36,893 bases of DNA from Purshia tridentata. Its lineage: Eukaryota > Streptophyta > Magnoliopsida > Rosales > Rosaceae. Below, piece by piece: positions 1 to 11,190 of the stretch. Below the pieces are notes generated by a model. That model worked only from the letters and a program-made list of their open reading frames with translations, searched no databases and was not told the origin of the DNA. The stretch is from positions 1 through 36,893 of the forward strand of contig QANT01005938.1 in assembly GCA_003254885.1 (NCBI GenBank). The letters run 5' to 3'. How positions within the stretch are numbered: the first letter of the stretch is position 1; every line of letters starts with the position of its first letter. Position numbers and translations under genes: made by a program.

Positions 1-3000
1 GAGCAAAGCGTAGTCATGATTGATCGATCCATCTCGATCTTTGATCGACAACTTTAATTAATTTTGTCTTTATGTACAATTAATCATTATCTCAATATTC
101 ACACATATTTTTCAATCTCAATTAAATTATGATATATGATACACAATTTCGAACTAGCTTCTCATGAATCGTGTCATGTCCTCGTAGCTTTAAGGTTGAA
201 GTATTTTAGTTTTATATTCACGACAAAAGTTTGATATTAATTTTTGGTCTTTTCTGTTTTGAATATTTTAAAAAATAAAAACGTACGTAACATAATATAA
301 ATTTACGTTTGAATAAGTCAAATGAGATATATATATATTTGAGGTAGCTAGTCTCGGTCCCATATCATATAGGTCAAAAAAATATAAACGTAATCCTCAA
401 CGACTGTAGACTTCTTCTTGAGTTTATATATATGCTGTGGTCACAATGTGAAATGCAAGAACCGAAAATTGTTGTATCATTGATGAACAGCACTAGTTGC
501 TAGTACTACTGCCTAGCTAGCTACAATTTATGAGGCAAAAACCAAAATATCGCAGAATATATTGAACCAGGGGTTGCAATGTACCTGGCTCTACTAGCTA
601 TTTGATCATTTGTTTTGTTCTGTTTGAACAAGGAATTGGGGGGACATGCATACAAGGCCAATATTTATACAACCTCTTTTGTTTGTTTGTGATTTGTGTC
701 ATTACCATATGGATTGTACTTGCATGCATGCTTTTACAGAGACGCATCGCTTTGCGCATGTATATATCATATATGCATATATGATTTGTGAACTTTGTGT
801 CCACATCAACCATCCCGGCCAATAAATACACTACTACTCAATCTCTTTTAAGTAAGACATCGTCAAACCTATATATATATATGTATACTTTTTAATTCAA
901 GGGGACCAATTCTAAGTCATTTTTCTATTTTAATTCGTCTTCTTCTGCCATGTATATATATGGACTGGATGGTCAATCAATTTGTTATTAGTCAATATAT
1001 GGATGATCCACGACATGGGTTGTTATAATAGCAAAATGCTTAGCATCATCTATTCATATATTGTAATGCGGTGTGTTCACACATCTCGCCATATAGATAA
1101 CTACTACCTTCAACACTCACTCTGCTTTCTTATCAAACAGTCAGTAATTGCTAATTTGTTTGTATTTGCTAAACCCATTTCAGATATGAGGCTCATGATT
1201 TTTTTTATTTTATTTAAATAATAAATTCAGTTCGCTAAGATCGACTTGGTCAATATAATATTTTTTTCTAAGAAATAGCTAGAAGTGGTCGAACCCAAAA
1301 CTTAGAGGTATCATTAATCATTCTAATTCTAATTCTAATTCTAATTCTAATTCTAATTAGTAAATTACTAAAAAAATGAAATATGACAAGTAATTAGGGG
1401 TCTTTTAAATATATATATATATATATGTATAGTAAATATTGAGACTTTAACAATTAATATAACATGTCATGTTTTTTTTACATATACTCAAACTTTAACT
1501 TTATTGTAACGTCAAATATAAATCTTATTTGTCAATACGATATTAGTCATGAGTTTCAACTTGATTAGAAAAAGCAACAATAAAATTCAGCTTTAATGGA
1601 CTCTAAAGTCTAATATCTGTGACTTTTAATACCATTATTGGGATTCATATTAGCATGAGATCGAGTTTGTGGTTCAATTGCAAACTGTGTTCAATGGCCA
1701 TGCAAACATGTGAATTAATTAATACTACTGTCCGGTAGGTTTGAAATTGATGTACGAAACTTTATGTATTTAATTCTTCAAATTATATTAGGAATCAGAA
1801 GGTTCTTAATTTCCATTAATTGATTTACTTAATAATTGTCTTTTTATATGCACAATTCAGAAAATTAAGGGATATTAATTAAATAGCTAGCTGCGGCTGC
1901 TGCTGAGATCTTTCCAGGCAAGGTTGAGCTCTCATATTCTATCATCGTCATACTATTCAATGTTGGGCCCAGGCCCAATATACACGTATTGATATCAGTG
2001 ATCACTGATCACACACACATGCATGTATAGACAACAATCTGAAATCACAAAGACCGTCCAATTAATTGTCTCTGCATCACACAATACTCCAACTCATCGC
2101 CATTTGTCATCAGATCGTACGACCTCCAAGTAATGGAACATTTTATCTTCTAGACCCACCATGCACCAAACATATATGTCGTCAATAACATAACGACACA
2201 TATATATAATAGAAAGAGTTGTTGTAGAGCACTATTCATAACCATTAATATTATGTCAAATTACTTTAATACATCAGTTTTCATGCCAAATTTGATGTGA
2301 TGTAAGTCAAAGATTTGAGTTCGGGTTTTCACACTAACTAGATACATATATATATATATATATGTGATATATGATATATATCTATGGGCTAAAATCAATA
2401 GATTTGGATTCTCCCAATTTTCTTATTTTTTATTATTTAAATTTGAATCAAAATAAAAATATAAGAATTTATATAATTCCATAAAAAATTGTACTAATTG
2501 GTTTTATCTTTATTCCTTACGTACCTATAAATTATAAACACATAATTACAAATAAAAATCTAACATTAAAAAGCAGAAGAAAAAAAAATAATACATATTA
2601 ATTTGGTGGTCCAAATTAATCGGCCCTTAATAATATAAGATGCTAGCTAGAATAACCATGATCATGTCATGTAAAATTATATATGTTTGAGTTATATTTA
2701 GACACGGAAGTCGATCTAACACTTCGTACAAATAGATGCATGAAATGGTTATTGTAATTTTGATTGAGATTGATGGAAAACACTGATTTCATGATTTGGC
2801 CAATTTCTGTACCTAGTCTATAAGTCATTGTCGTAGTTAATTGGTCTTTGATTAAGAATTAAGAATAATGAATAGTTATTGATTTAGTTTGCATGCATAA
2901 TCTCATGATCAATGACTGGTACGTAAATTGTAAATACTCTTGTAAAAATTTGTGTAGCTGTACGTATGAACGTACGTTGGCCTATAATATGGATCCCTTA

Positions 3001-3624
3001 ATATATACTATATAATATTCACCTACCTAATTTAATCAATAATGATCTGAAAAGAAAAATATATATTTTCTAAAGCTATTTTATAGTCATTTTCTAGAAA
3101 GAACGTCCGCTATTTTTTTCTTTTTCTTGACTTTATTTTAGGTTTTATATATATAGCATTGAAAAGTTGATGATGGTCCTTGTACCAAAGACAAAGAAGA
3201 GTTCATGGTCCCTATCTTGTAAACAACGCCCATCTGGATCTGATGGATATTCAGAAATGGAAAATAAGCCAATCGCCAGTTGTGTTTCTAAATGTTGAGA
3301 TAATGAGATTGGCCCTTCATCATCCCACAATTAATCCCCACCATTGGATTAATAGATATATACTCTTAATTTTGTTTATGATCGAGTAACCAGTGGACAT
3401 ATCATTGCAATTGGTATAAGTTATAACCCGGGCAACATATATGCAAAATTCAAGTAGCTGATGATCACCACCACCACCACCAATATAAAGCAGAATCAGT
3501 GAAATGCAGAGCAAACGCTTATATCATGATTTTTTGTTTTATAAAATTTTAAATAACGCCATATATTTTAATATAAAAAACTCTTGACTGATTTATTTTA
3601 TCATTGAAGTTCATGTACTGGACT
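1..3624. other. AT-rich intergenic DNA, no gene seen
   Basis: No reading frame here shows a recognisable domain, and the open frames are all under about 85 codons, as expected by chance in AT-rich DNA. It holds several (TA)n tracts and a hexamer microsatellite (listed separately). I see no tRNA, rRNA or known microRNA sequence. Confidence 0.7.
1321..1356. repeat. (TTCTAA)6 hexanucleotide microsatellite
   Basis: Six perfect head-to-tail copies of TTCTAA, followed by a partial copy (TTAG). It is a simple tandem repeat in intergenic DNA and probably varies in length between individuals. Confidence 0.95.
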
Positions 3625-3633
3625 ATTTATCAA

Positions 3634-4033
3634 GAAAAATGCTTGGTTTCTCAAGCTTGAGGACCAACCTTGTCCTCAAGCCCGTCAAAAATTATAGTTC
3701 TATCATGTCGGTTCAAGATCGAAATCGTTCAATTTTTAGATTACTTAATAAAGATTATCTCTACAAAAAATCAACTCAATCGAAAATCATTTGGTTGTAC
3801 AATTGTTAACGAATAAATAGAATGTCATAATTAAAAGACCAAACGATGTATCTATTCGTTAACAGTTGTATAACCAAATGATTTCCGATTGAATTGATTT
3901 TTTCCAATAATGATCTTTATTAGGTGATCTAAAAATTGAACGGTTCTGATCTTAACCCGGTATGACAAAACTATAATTTTTTGTGGGCTTGAGAACAAGA
4001 TTGGTGCTCAAATTTGAGGACCCAAGCATTGCC
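3634..4033. mobile_element. Palindromic Mutator-type MITE, 400 bp, with 9-bp target duplication
   Basis: The left arm (3634 to about 3815) and right arm (about 3845 to 4033) are inverted copies, roughly 80% identical by eye, so almost the whole element folds into one hairpin. Both ends carry the AATGCTTGG motif in opposite orientation. It is flanked by a perfect 9-bp direct repeat, ATTTATCAA, at 3625-3633 and 4034-4042. A 9-bp target duplication with long terminal inverted repeats and no coding capacity is typical of non-autonomous Mutator-like elements (inference from family knowledge). It lies about 770 bp upstream of the MYB start codon. Confidence 0.8.
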
Positions 4034-4042
4034 ATTTATCAA

Positions 4043-4322
4043 CCATGCAAATTAGTTTAAGTAATTAATAATCAAGAGATAAAGAAGTCCGTGTCAAAAG
4101 TAGCTAATTATATTAAGAATGGGCAGAGCACAGCCACATCATAATCATGCACGCATCACGAGGATTGGGGGTTTAAATTCATTGAAAGCAACTTGTTCGT
4201 TTTCGTCTATGCGGCAAAGAAATAAAAATTAAAAAAGTAATAATAATAGTAATAAATAACAGTTATTTCTCGACTAGCTTATTCATAATAATGTACACGT
4301 ACGTACACAGCCCATAAAAGAC
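4043..4322. other. Upstream flank of the MYB gene, nothing specific
   Basis: AT-rich sequence between the Mutator-type element and the first GA tract. No gene or recognised motif was seen. Confidence 0.6.
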
Positions 4323-4342
4323 AGAGAGAGAGAGAGAGAGAG
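4323..4342. repeat. (AG)10 microsatellite upstream of MYB
   Basis: A perfect dinucleotide run of about 20 bases. It is the shorter of two GA tracts in the promoter-proximal region of the MYB gene. Confidence 0.95.
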
Positions 4343-4404
4343 TAAATTAGGGTTGTATTTCGGTGCCACCACAATACCCTCATTGAATGCCACACGGTTT
4401 TGTG

Positions 4405-4408
<4 letters not shown>

Positions 4409-4454
<46 letters not shown>
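4409..4454. repeat. (AG)23 microsatellite upstream of MYB
   Basis: A perfect 46-base AG run about 350 bp upstream of the MYB start codon. Long GA/CT tracts near plant promoters can bind GAGA-binding BBR/BPC proteins (family knowledge). A regulatory role here is only inference. The spurious Ser-Leu repeat frame on the minus strand comes from this tract. Confidence 0.95.
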
Positions 4455-4457
<3 letters not shown>

Positions 4458-4614
4458 TATAAGGCTATAAGCATAGCTGACTTTTTGCAAGAAATGAGTA
4501 AATGCAGTTTTGCTGTCCATTTTGACTCCTTCTGGAGCAAACCCTTCTACCTCTCTCATTTGGTCAGCACATTAACACACACACACCCACAAACACTCTC
4601 TTCTCTTCTCTCCT

Positions 4615-4632
4615 CTATAAGTCTATATATAT
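4615..4632 (+). promoter_or_regulatory. Candidate TATA region of the MYB gene
   Basis: The stretch holds CTATAA and CTATATAT after a CT-rich run. It sits 170-190 bp upstream of the ATG, which would place the transcript start near 4650. No ATG occurs between about 4650 and the MYB start at 4805, so the first ATG of such a transcript would be the MYB start. Confidence 0.4.
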
Positions 4633-4804
4633 GTGCTCAAGACAAGACCAACCCAATTGCCTTGGACGCTTGTTTCTTAGCAGAAGCACAATAGACTGAT
4701 CAATTTGGAGATCCATCCATCATTAATATAAAAGACACCCGGCCTTAATTCTAGCTCCATCGATCTGCTTCTGATTCATCAATCAGAGTGGATTCAAATC
4801 GATC

Positions 4805-6505
4805 ATGGGAAGGCCACCTTGCTGTGACAAAGTTGGAGTGAAAAAGGGTCCTTGGACTCCAGAGGAAGACATCATCTTGGTGTCTTACATTCAAGAAAAT
4901 GGACCTGGCAATTGGAGATCAGTTCCTACCAACACAGGTATCAATCTATATCCATCTATCTATATTTTACACTTTCCCACCCTTCCCCTACTACCTTTTT
5001 CTACTTCTAGCTACTTTCATGATCAATTTTCTTCTTTTTTATTCTTTTTATTTCTCATCTATATATATATGTTTCTTTATTCGGTACTACTTGCTTATAT
5101 GAGTTTTAATTTTGGTTGGTTTCATCATAAATTCATGTATTTATTAACCCACCACCACCATTATTCACCTCCTGATCCTGGACTGCGCGCAGTACCGTCG
5201 ATTAATATATGAACATATATATATATATAAATGGTTTAATTAAATTAATATTAATTGATCATTATAGATATATATTAATTAAGCAGCATTCTTAATTAAA
5301 TCGTTTAATTTTTTCAGGTTTGCTGAGATGCAGTAAGAGCTGCAGGCTTAGATGGACTAATTATCTCCGCCCCGGTATCAAACGTGGCAACTTCACCGAT
5401 CATGAGGAGAAGATGATCATCCACCTCCAAGCTCTTTTGGGCAATAGGTAATTGATTAATTATATTTTGGGTTTTGACTTGATTACATTAATTATTATTA
5501 ATCATCTTTTTGGAATTTGGATATGGTTAGCTAGATACTCGCAAATCCGAATAGTCGGTTTCTATTATTGTTTAATTTGACTATACAATATTATATTATA
5601 TTAATTAACTACTTAATTTTTGTTTTCTTGATGGATGATGCAGATGGGCTGCCATAGCTTCCTACCTTCCTCAGAGAACAGACAACGATATAAAAAATTA
5701 CTGGAACACCCACTTGAAGAAGAAGCTGAAGAAGCTTCAGACAGGGGTTGATGGAGGCCATGAAGGGCAAGATGGTACTTTCTCAGTTTCACAGCAGCAG
5801 CAGCAGCAGCAACAGTCAGTCTCCAAGGGTCAGTGGGAGAGAAGGCTTCAGACAGATATCCAGATGGCCAAACAAGCCCTTTGTGAGGCTCTGTCCCTTG
5901 ACAAACCACCAGCAATTCTTCACTTAGAAGAACAAGACTTGAAGCCCTCAGCCTCATCCATTTTTGGTGCTGCAGCTTATAACAACCAACCACACCAACA
6001 AGCCTCCACATATGCATCCAACACCGAAAACATCGCGAAATTGCTGGAGAATTGGATGAAGAAGTCGCCAAAACCAGATGATGATGATCATCGTCGACAT
6101 CACAAGAACAACAACAACAACACAGGTGGCGTGACAACTACAACAGGGTCAAGTTCTTACACTGATGGGGCGCAAAGCGCAACCACCACACCAGATCAGG
6201 ATCAGGCTTTCGATTCCTTGTTCATGAGCAGCTTCAACTCCTCCACATCCGATGTGTCAGTGGACAATGATCATCAAAACAATGCACATAATAATTTCAC
6301 AGCGGATCACGAGAGCAAGCCCAATTTGGAGGTGGGATCAGAACAACATCAAGTCCCTCTCACATTGCTGGAGAAGTGGCTGTTTGATGATGGTGCACTA
6401 GTGCCTCAGCCCCATGATCAAGACGATGACCTTATTAACATGTCAATAGTGCAGCTGGGCTCTTTTGAAAAAGATCCATCGATCATCAACAATATATCCA
6501 ATTAA
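4805..6505 (+). CDS. R2R3-MYB transcription factor, subgroup 1 (MYB96/MYB94/MYB30/MYB60-like)
   Basis: Coding exons are 4805-4937, 5318-5447 and 5644-6505, all with GT-AG introns. The 133-bp and 130-bp first exons are the classic R2R3-MYB structure. The product is 374 aa. The R2 repeat has W17, W37 and W57; R3 has F70, W89 and W108; and the DNA-recognition segment reads [20 protein letters not shown]. The start [17 protein letters not shown], the block [20 protein letters not shown] (149-168), [13 protein letters not shown] (215-227) and the C-terminal [10 protein letters not shown] (329-338) are subgroup 1 hallmarks. Members of that group control cuticular wax synthesis, ABA/drought responses, stomata and the hypersensitive response, acting as nuclear DNA-binding activators. 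The length is closest to MYB96/MYB94; I cannot pick the exact orthologue. Eight glutamines (138-145) come from a CAG run. The C-terminal half is rich in Asn, Ser and Asp, as in acidic activation regions. Confidence 0.95.
5792..5815 (+). repeat. CAG/CAA trinucleotide run coding Gln8 in the MYB
   Basis: Six CAG codons, one CAA and one CAG encode residues 138-145, between the DNA-binding domain and the KGQWERRL block. It is a coding microsatellite, so in-frame length variation is likely. Confidence 0.9.
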
Positions 6506-6589
6506 TCAACAACTTTTAGGGTTTCTTAATTAATCTCTTTTTCTGAATTTAGGCTTTCAGTAGCTTGTACCTAGCCTTTTTAGTACCTT

Positions 6590-6617
6590 TTTTTTTTTTT
6601 TNCTTTTTTTTTTTTTT
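6590..6617. other. Poly-T run with an undetermined base
   Basis: The run of T in the MYB 3' flank contains an N at 6602 and a C at 6603. It is the only ambiguous base I noticed in the window and marks a homopolymer of uncertain length. Confidence 0.9.
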
Positions 6618-6747
6618 GCCTTTTTCTTTTATTTCTAGCCTAAAGCAGAAAGATACCACCCCCTTAATGAAGGAACAGAGAGAAAGTGTAAATTAAAAGT
6701 ATATCCATATATATATATATATATATTTGCTTTTTTTTCTGCAGAAT

Positions 6748-6753
6748 AATAAA
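6748..6753 (+). terminator. Candidate polyadenylation signal of the MYB gene
   Basis: A canonical AATAAA about 245 bp after the MYB stop codon, downstream of T-rich sequence. Plant 3' ends often use looser signals, so this is only a candidate. Confidence 0.4.
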
Positions 6754-7183
6754 GCTGTACGTTTTCATAATTTTATCTACCTAGCTAAAACAGGAAATGC
6801 TTCTAGCTAGTGCACCATTTGGTAGGTATAAAGAATCCAAATCCTGATCTTTTGGATTTTAAATTACATGCTCGTTAATTGAAACTTAAAAGTATATTAT
6901 GCGCAAAATAATGGTGAAAATTCCATAAAACTATAAAGTACTCTGGTGGAAATTAATTAAGAATCTGATGCTGTGTTTTCTCATAAACTGGCCCTCAATC
7001 GATCTTAGCTAATAAAACTATATAGATTACGAATCCAACTAAGTGTCGGCAGGGGAACTAGTTACTTAGTTGGCTAGCTCCAAATCATTTGATTGTTGAT
7101 TGACAGTTCCCTCAATAATAATAAATTGCATTAATTTTGTTTAAATATAGTACCTAGTACTCTAGCTAGTTTGAAAAGAGTTC

Positions 7184-7339
7184 TCTCTTGTGGAAGTTCG
7201 TTACTGTGCGGAAAGAGCGTGGAAACAAAATTACAGACACAAGAATTTTTACTTTTGTTATTAAGCATCTAAATTAATAATAATCTTGAGGCTGTAATTT
7301 TGTTTTCATACTCTTTCCGCACTTCTCTTCCACAAGAGA
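7184..7339. repeat. Hairpin-forming inverted repeat, 156 bp (MITE-like)
   Basis: The left arm starts TCTCTTGTGGAAG and contains TGCGGAAAGAG and AACAAAATTACAG. The right arm carries the same three blocks inverted and ends CTTCCACAAGAGA. The arms span roughly 50 bases each around a 50-base AT-rich loop. I could not find a convincing target-site duplication, so the family is unassigned. Confidence 0.7.
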
Positions 7340-7345
7340 TAAGTT

Positions 7346-7348
<3 letters not shown>

Positions 7349-7377
<29 letters not shown>
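7349..7377. repeat. (TA)14 microsatellite
   Basis: An uninterrupted TA run of 29 bases just after the 156-bp hairpin element. Confidence 0.95.
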
Positions 7378-7380
<3 letters not shown>

Positions 7381-7403
7381 CTTACATCTTATACTTATTG
7401 CAT

Positions 7404-7845
7404 AGTGACTTATAAAAGTTGTGATTACCCTTCTCATTATCAATTGATTTTAGAATAAATGTTTAAATTTTTTCATAGTATCAGAGCAAGTTATCAACGT
7501 GTTTTGCCAAACTGCTCACATGTATGTGTTCACATGTCACCTGATATAAATTATTCATATATTAGCCTTAAGTAACGTCACATATGTAGGACCGTGTTGA
7601 GAGAAATATTTCACATCGAAAATTAAAAGTCTTGAGAGTGACATATATAGATTTGAACTACTACTTTTATTACCGACTGATTTCAAAATAAATACTTAAA
7701 TTTCTTTACGTTTTAGTTATTGAGAGAAATATTTCACATCGAAAATTAAAAGTCTTGATAGTGACATATATAGATTTGAACTACTACTTTTATTACCGAC
7801 TGATTTCAAAATAAATACCTAAATTTCTTTACGTTTTAGTTATTG
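7404..7845 (+). mobile_element. Decayed miniature LTR retrotransposon (TRIM-like)
   Basis: Bases 7404-7475 look like the 3' end of an LTR, ending in CA. They are followed at once by TAGTATCAGAGC (7476-7487), one base different from TGGTATCAGAGC, the initiator-Met-tRNA primer-binding site common in plant LTR elements. About 107 bases later a second LTR-like copy begins TGTTGAGAGAAATATTTCAC (7595). The two share blocks such as AGTGAC, then ATAAAT and TTAAATTT near the end. There is no room for gag or pol, which fits a TRIM. The LTR copy from 7595 is itself duplicated in tandem. Copies are diverged, so boundaries are approximate. Confidence 0.5.
7597..7845. repeat. Tandem duplication, period 123 bp, two copies
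   Basis: 7597-7720 is repeated at 7720-7845 with two differences that I can see (GAGAGTG versus GATAGTG, and ACTTAAA versus ACCTAAA). The near identity implies a recent duplication, far younger than the split between the LTR-like copies around it. Confidence 0.9.
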
Positions 7846-10800
7846 TAATTCCAAAGTAAAGAACTGTTAACCAGCCTCAATAACACAACCTAGAAAATAT
7901 GTAACACGAAATGCTTAATTTATAATTGGTTTATTAATTAACCCTAATTTGTAGTTGTAGGCTTGTAGCATAGTTAATTCAATCGCAATTTAAAAGGACG
8001 CGTGCTGTAAATCCCACCTATATATCATATATGTCATTTCTACAAAGAAAAATGCCATTCATATCTTGGAATCCAAATTATTATATATATAATATGTGAT
8101 AAGTCGCCCTCAAAGATGGAAGAGAGTTCATGACAAATAGGAAACAAGCACTTAAGGACCGACAAGTAAGAAACTGTTCAGTGCATGAGTGATTTTCTAA
8201 ACTAGTACTACACTGCCATATGCACTGCGAGCTTTGAATGAAATTAAATTAACAAGATGGTTTTCTACTCAACCCAATTGACTTCTATGATGAAGTTGGC
8301 AATGGAAACCATTCACTCATTAATTCTATTGGTGTTCACTTTTATTGAGGAATATCAAAATTTATCTTTCAAATTCTTACCCAATCTCATAATTTTGAGG
8401 GAGGTTTTAGTGAGACGACAGTGGAAAATCTAAAGCCAGGAGTTGCCCTTGGGAATATGCAAAACTTGGGGGTGCCTTAAATGCACCACATGTGAAGGGT
8501 TTGACTTTTTGTATTTAGCTATAACTTGAATTGCAAATGCTTGACCAGTCGATCACCAAATTTAAGCCGCTGTAAAAGCACTGCAGGAAGCTGCGTTATG
8601 CATAAGCCCCTCATGCCACAGTGATTTTCAACAGTGCTTTTGAATTGGCACATAACCCATGCAGTTAACGCAGCCGAAATTTATTGAAACACATGCCCTC
8701 TCTACTTTTCCTCCTACCCACCACACACACAGAGGCCACATCACACATGCCTCCGACCTCACAATTACCGTCCCTCTTGACTTATAAAATCGTCAAATTT
8801 GTTGTATAAATTTTTGATAAGGTTACAATTTGTTTATAGATCAAAGTGAATAACGTGGAAAAATTTGTAGACTTAAGTGAGATTTACGGTAAAGTTTACA
8901 TACTGTTGCTATAATTAACTCTTACTTCTTTATACTAAGATATAAATTTGTTGTATTTGTTTATATATATATATATATATAGGTACTAAATAAATGAAGG
9001 AATTAAGAGACAACATTAAAGTACTTCGCACAAAGTCATGAGAGCCCATGTTCCTCGCTCACAAAAGTCACATTGACAACATAGCTTAGCTAACTTGCAA
9101 GCTTAAACTTCTTCAATTGCCTTTTCCATTTTAATAATCTTAATTTAATTCGAATTCATTACTCACTCACTCACTCATTATTTCCTTTGGCCCATATCAT
9201 AATTATCACTAAATTACAATTTTCAATCTCTTTCAGTTCCAAAAGCAACAAAGACAAAGTTTCCCTATCGCATAATTATGAAAAGGAGTGCATGGGTCAC
9301 AGAAATTAAAACAATGTTTTTATTTTTCTCTATCTGATAATACACACTAATTAGCTGGACAAAACCATGTGCCTCTTAGACAGGGCTTGTTACACATCCA
9401 ACCTAAACCTAAATTAAGAAAATCATGTGGTACAAGTTTCACAAGAAGATCGGATCTGCACAAGACACAAGTCACACAACACAAAGGTCACTCCAATTGG
9501 TCCCTTAGGGAAGGGGGACCATAACTTATCTCACACTATTCTTATGTTTGTAGGGTCTCCACGTACTGGGCTTTTAATTGTTCTGTCCATCACCATAAAA
9601 TTTCCAACACACTTATAAATCAAACTAATTATAAATTTTGCTGTTTTGTTGACTTCATATCTATATATATCATTGGTAGAGAGTCCATTCATAAGACGAA
9701 ATTAATTTCATTTTGATGAAAACAAACAGAAAACATTAATGGGTTAATTCAGTAATTAGTCTAACATTTGAATCATCCAACTTTTAAATTATGATCGACT
9801 AATTAAATGAACATAATATTATATTGTTTTCAAAAATTGGATCGTTTTAATTAGAGATTAAATTATATGCAATCCCTTTCTTTGCTTAAAAAAAAAAAAA
9901 CATAGTTGCAATGTTATTCAATACAAAAGTTAAAAAGTCAACAAAAAAAAATTAGTGGAAATGGGGAGAACAAAAATAAAAGATAGACCAAAAAACCGCA
10001 CTGCACACCGTAACCGGCAGTTACCGAACATCATTGTACCAAAGTGGCGGCAACCATACCGAAGGTTGCAGTTCTCTACTGTACCGAAGCTTGTCGACGG
10101 TTGTAGCAGTTTGGAAATCTGAAACCCGTCGGTAAACCGATATCGAAGCCACCATCTTCTCCTTCTTCTTCTTCTTCTTCTTCTTCTTCTTCTTCTCTTA
10201 TCTGGCTTTCTTTCTTCCTGTCAACCTGCAAGCTCGACCCACTTGCAAGCTCGATTCACCACCACCTGAAATAGAGGGACCACCACCACCACGTCCTTCT
10301 CTTCTCTTTATTCTCTCTGTACCACCAAAGAATCTACCAGAGGTCCAAACCCATTATCATGGTCAGAAAGAGACCATTTCCAAGTGTTTCGACCATTGTT
10401 GTCTCTTAATCTTAGCCAGGCCCAGCCCAATCCATATCACTGTATGGTTTAAGCCCATCCAATGGGCCATCCACACTAGGACAGTTCCACTGCTTCCCAG
10501 AAACCCAACCAATACATAAATGTCAAGGCATACATATTGTATTGTACTTTAGCTCTATAACACGAATGTTAATCCCCTAATCATGTTTTTAGAGAGGTTA
10601 GTCCATTTTACGCCACTAATCCTAGTTGGTGTTTTTGTTTTCAATTATTAAATTATAGATGAGATTAGACCCACATGATGTATGTATAGTTTTTTTTTCC
10701 TCCATTAATTTTGGAGAATTACAAGCTTAGAAAATTGAGATACTGAAGTTATAATAGGTGGGTTAAAACGGCCAAAAGTTAGCCTCATATGGACCAATAT

Positions 10801-11181
10801 GGGCCACCAATAAAAATTAGGAGTAGTGGGGGTGGGTACATGGTCCTCTCGAAAAGAAAAGTTTTTAAAGGCAAATCTAGAACAGGAGTGGGCCAATTAA
10901 TTGTTCAAACTTGAAAAGGTGATCATGGCCTTAGATTTGATTGATGGCTAATTGGGCCTTCATTTTCCACCATTTAAATTTAATTTCGACAAGATGCTAT
11001 TTGTCTACAACTTCACCTCACTACTGCACACACTACCTTTTTATATCAAACAATGTGATCGAGTTCCTTGTGTTCATTTTTTAAGCAGATATGTGGACCC
11101 TAATTTGCTTAAGGACCTAGATCTAATTATTGTTTAACAATAAAGATCATAAAGCATAATCAAAAGAGGGTATCACTTTTA
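7846..11181. other. Intergenic DNA, no gene supported
   Basis: The longest open frames here are near 60 codons and show no domain. The region has interleaved short inverted repeats near 8574-8673, a CCG/ACCG-rich patch with a TTC microsatellite at 10000-10200, and otherwise AT-rich sequence. The 10000-10400 patch is more GC-rich than its surroundings and may be an old transposon remnant, but I cannot name it. Confidence 0.6.
10163..10195. repeat. (TTC)11 microsatellite
   Basis: Eleven perfect TTC units in a pyrimidine-rich stretch with no gene around it. Confidence 0.9.
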
Positions 11182-11190
11182 TTACTTTTA

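Noticed and set aside
598..1221. Several 60-79 codon frames on both strands
   Set aside because: Short, overlapping, no motif; expected by chance in this composition.
4283..4540. Minus-strand frame with a Ser-Leu repeat protein
   Set aside because: It is a translation of the GA microsatellites and has no other coding character.
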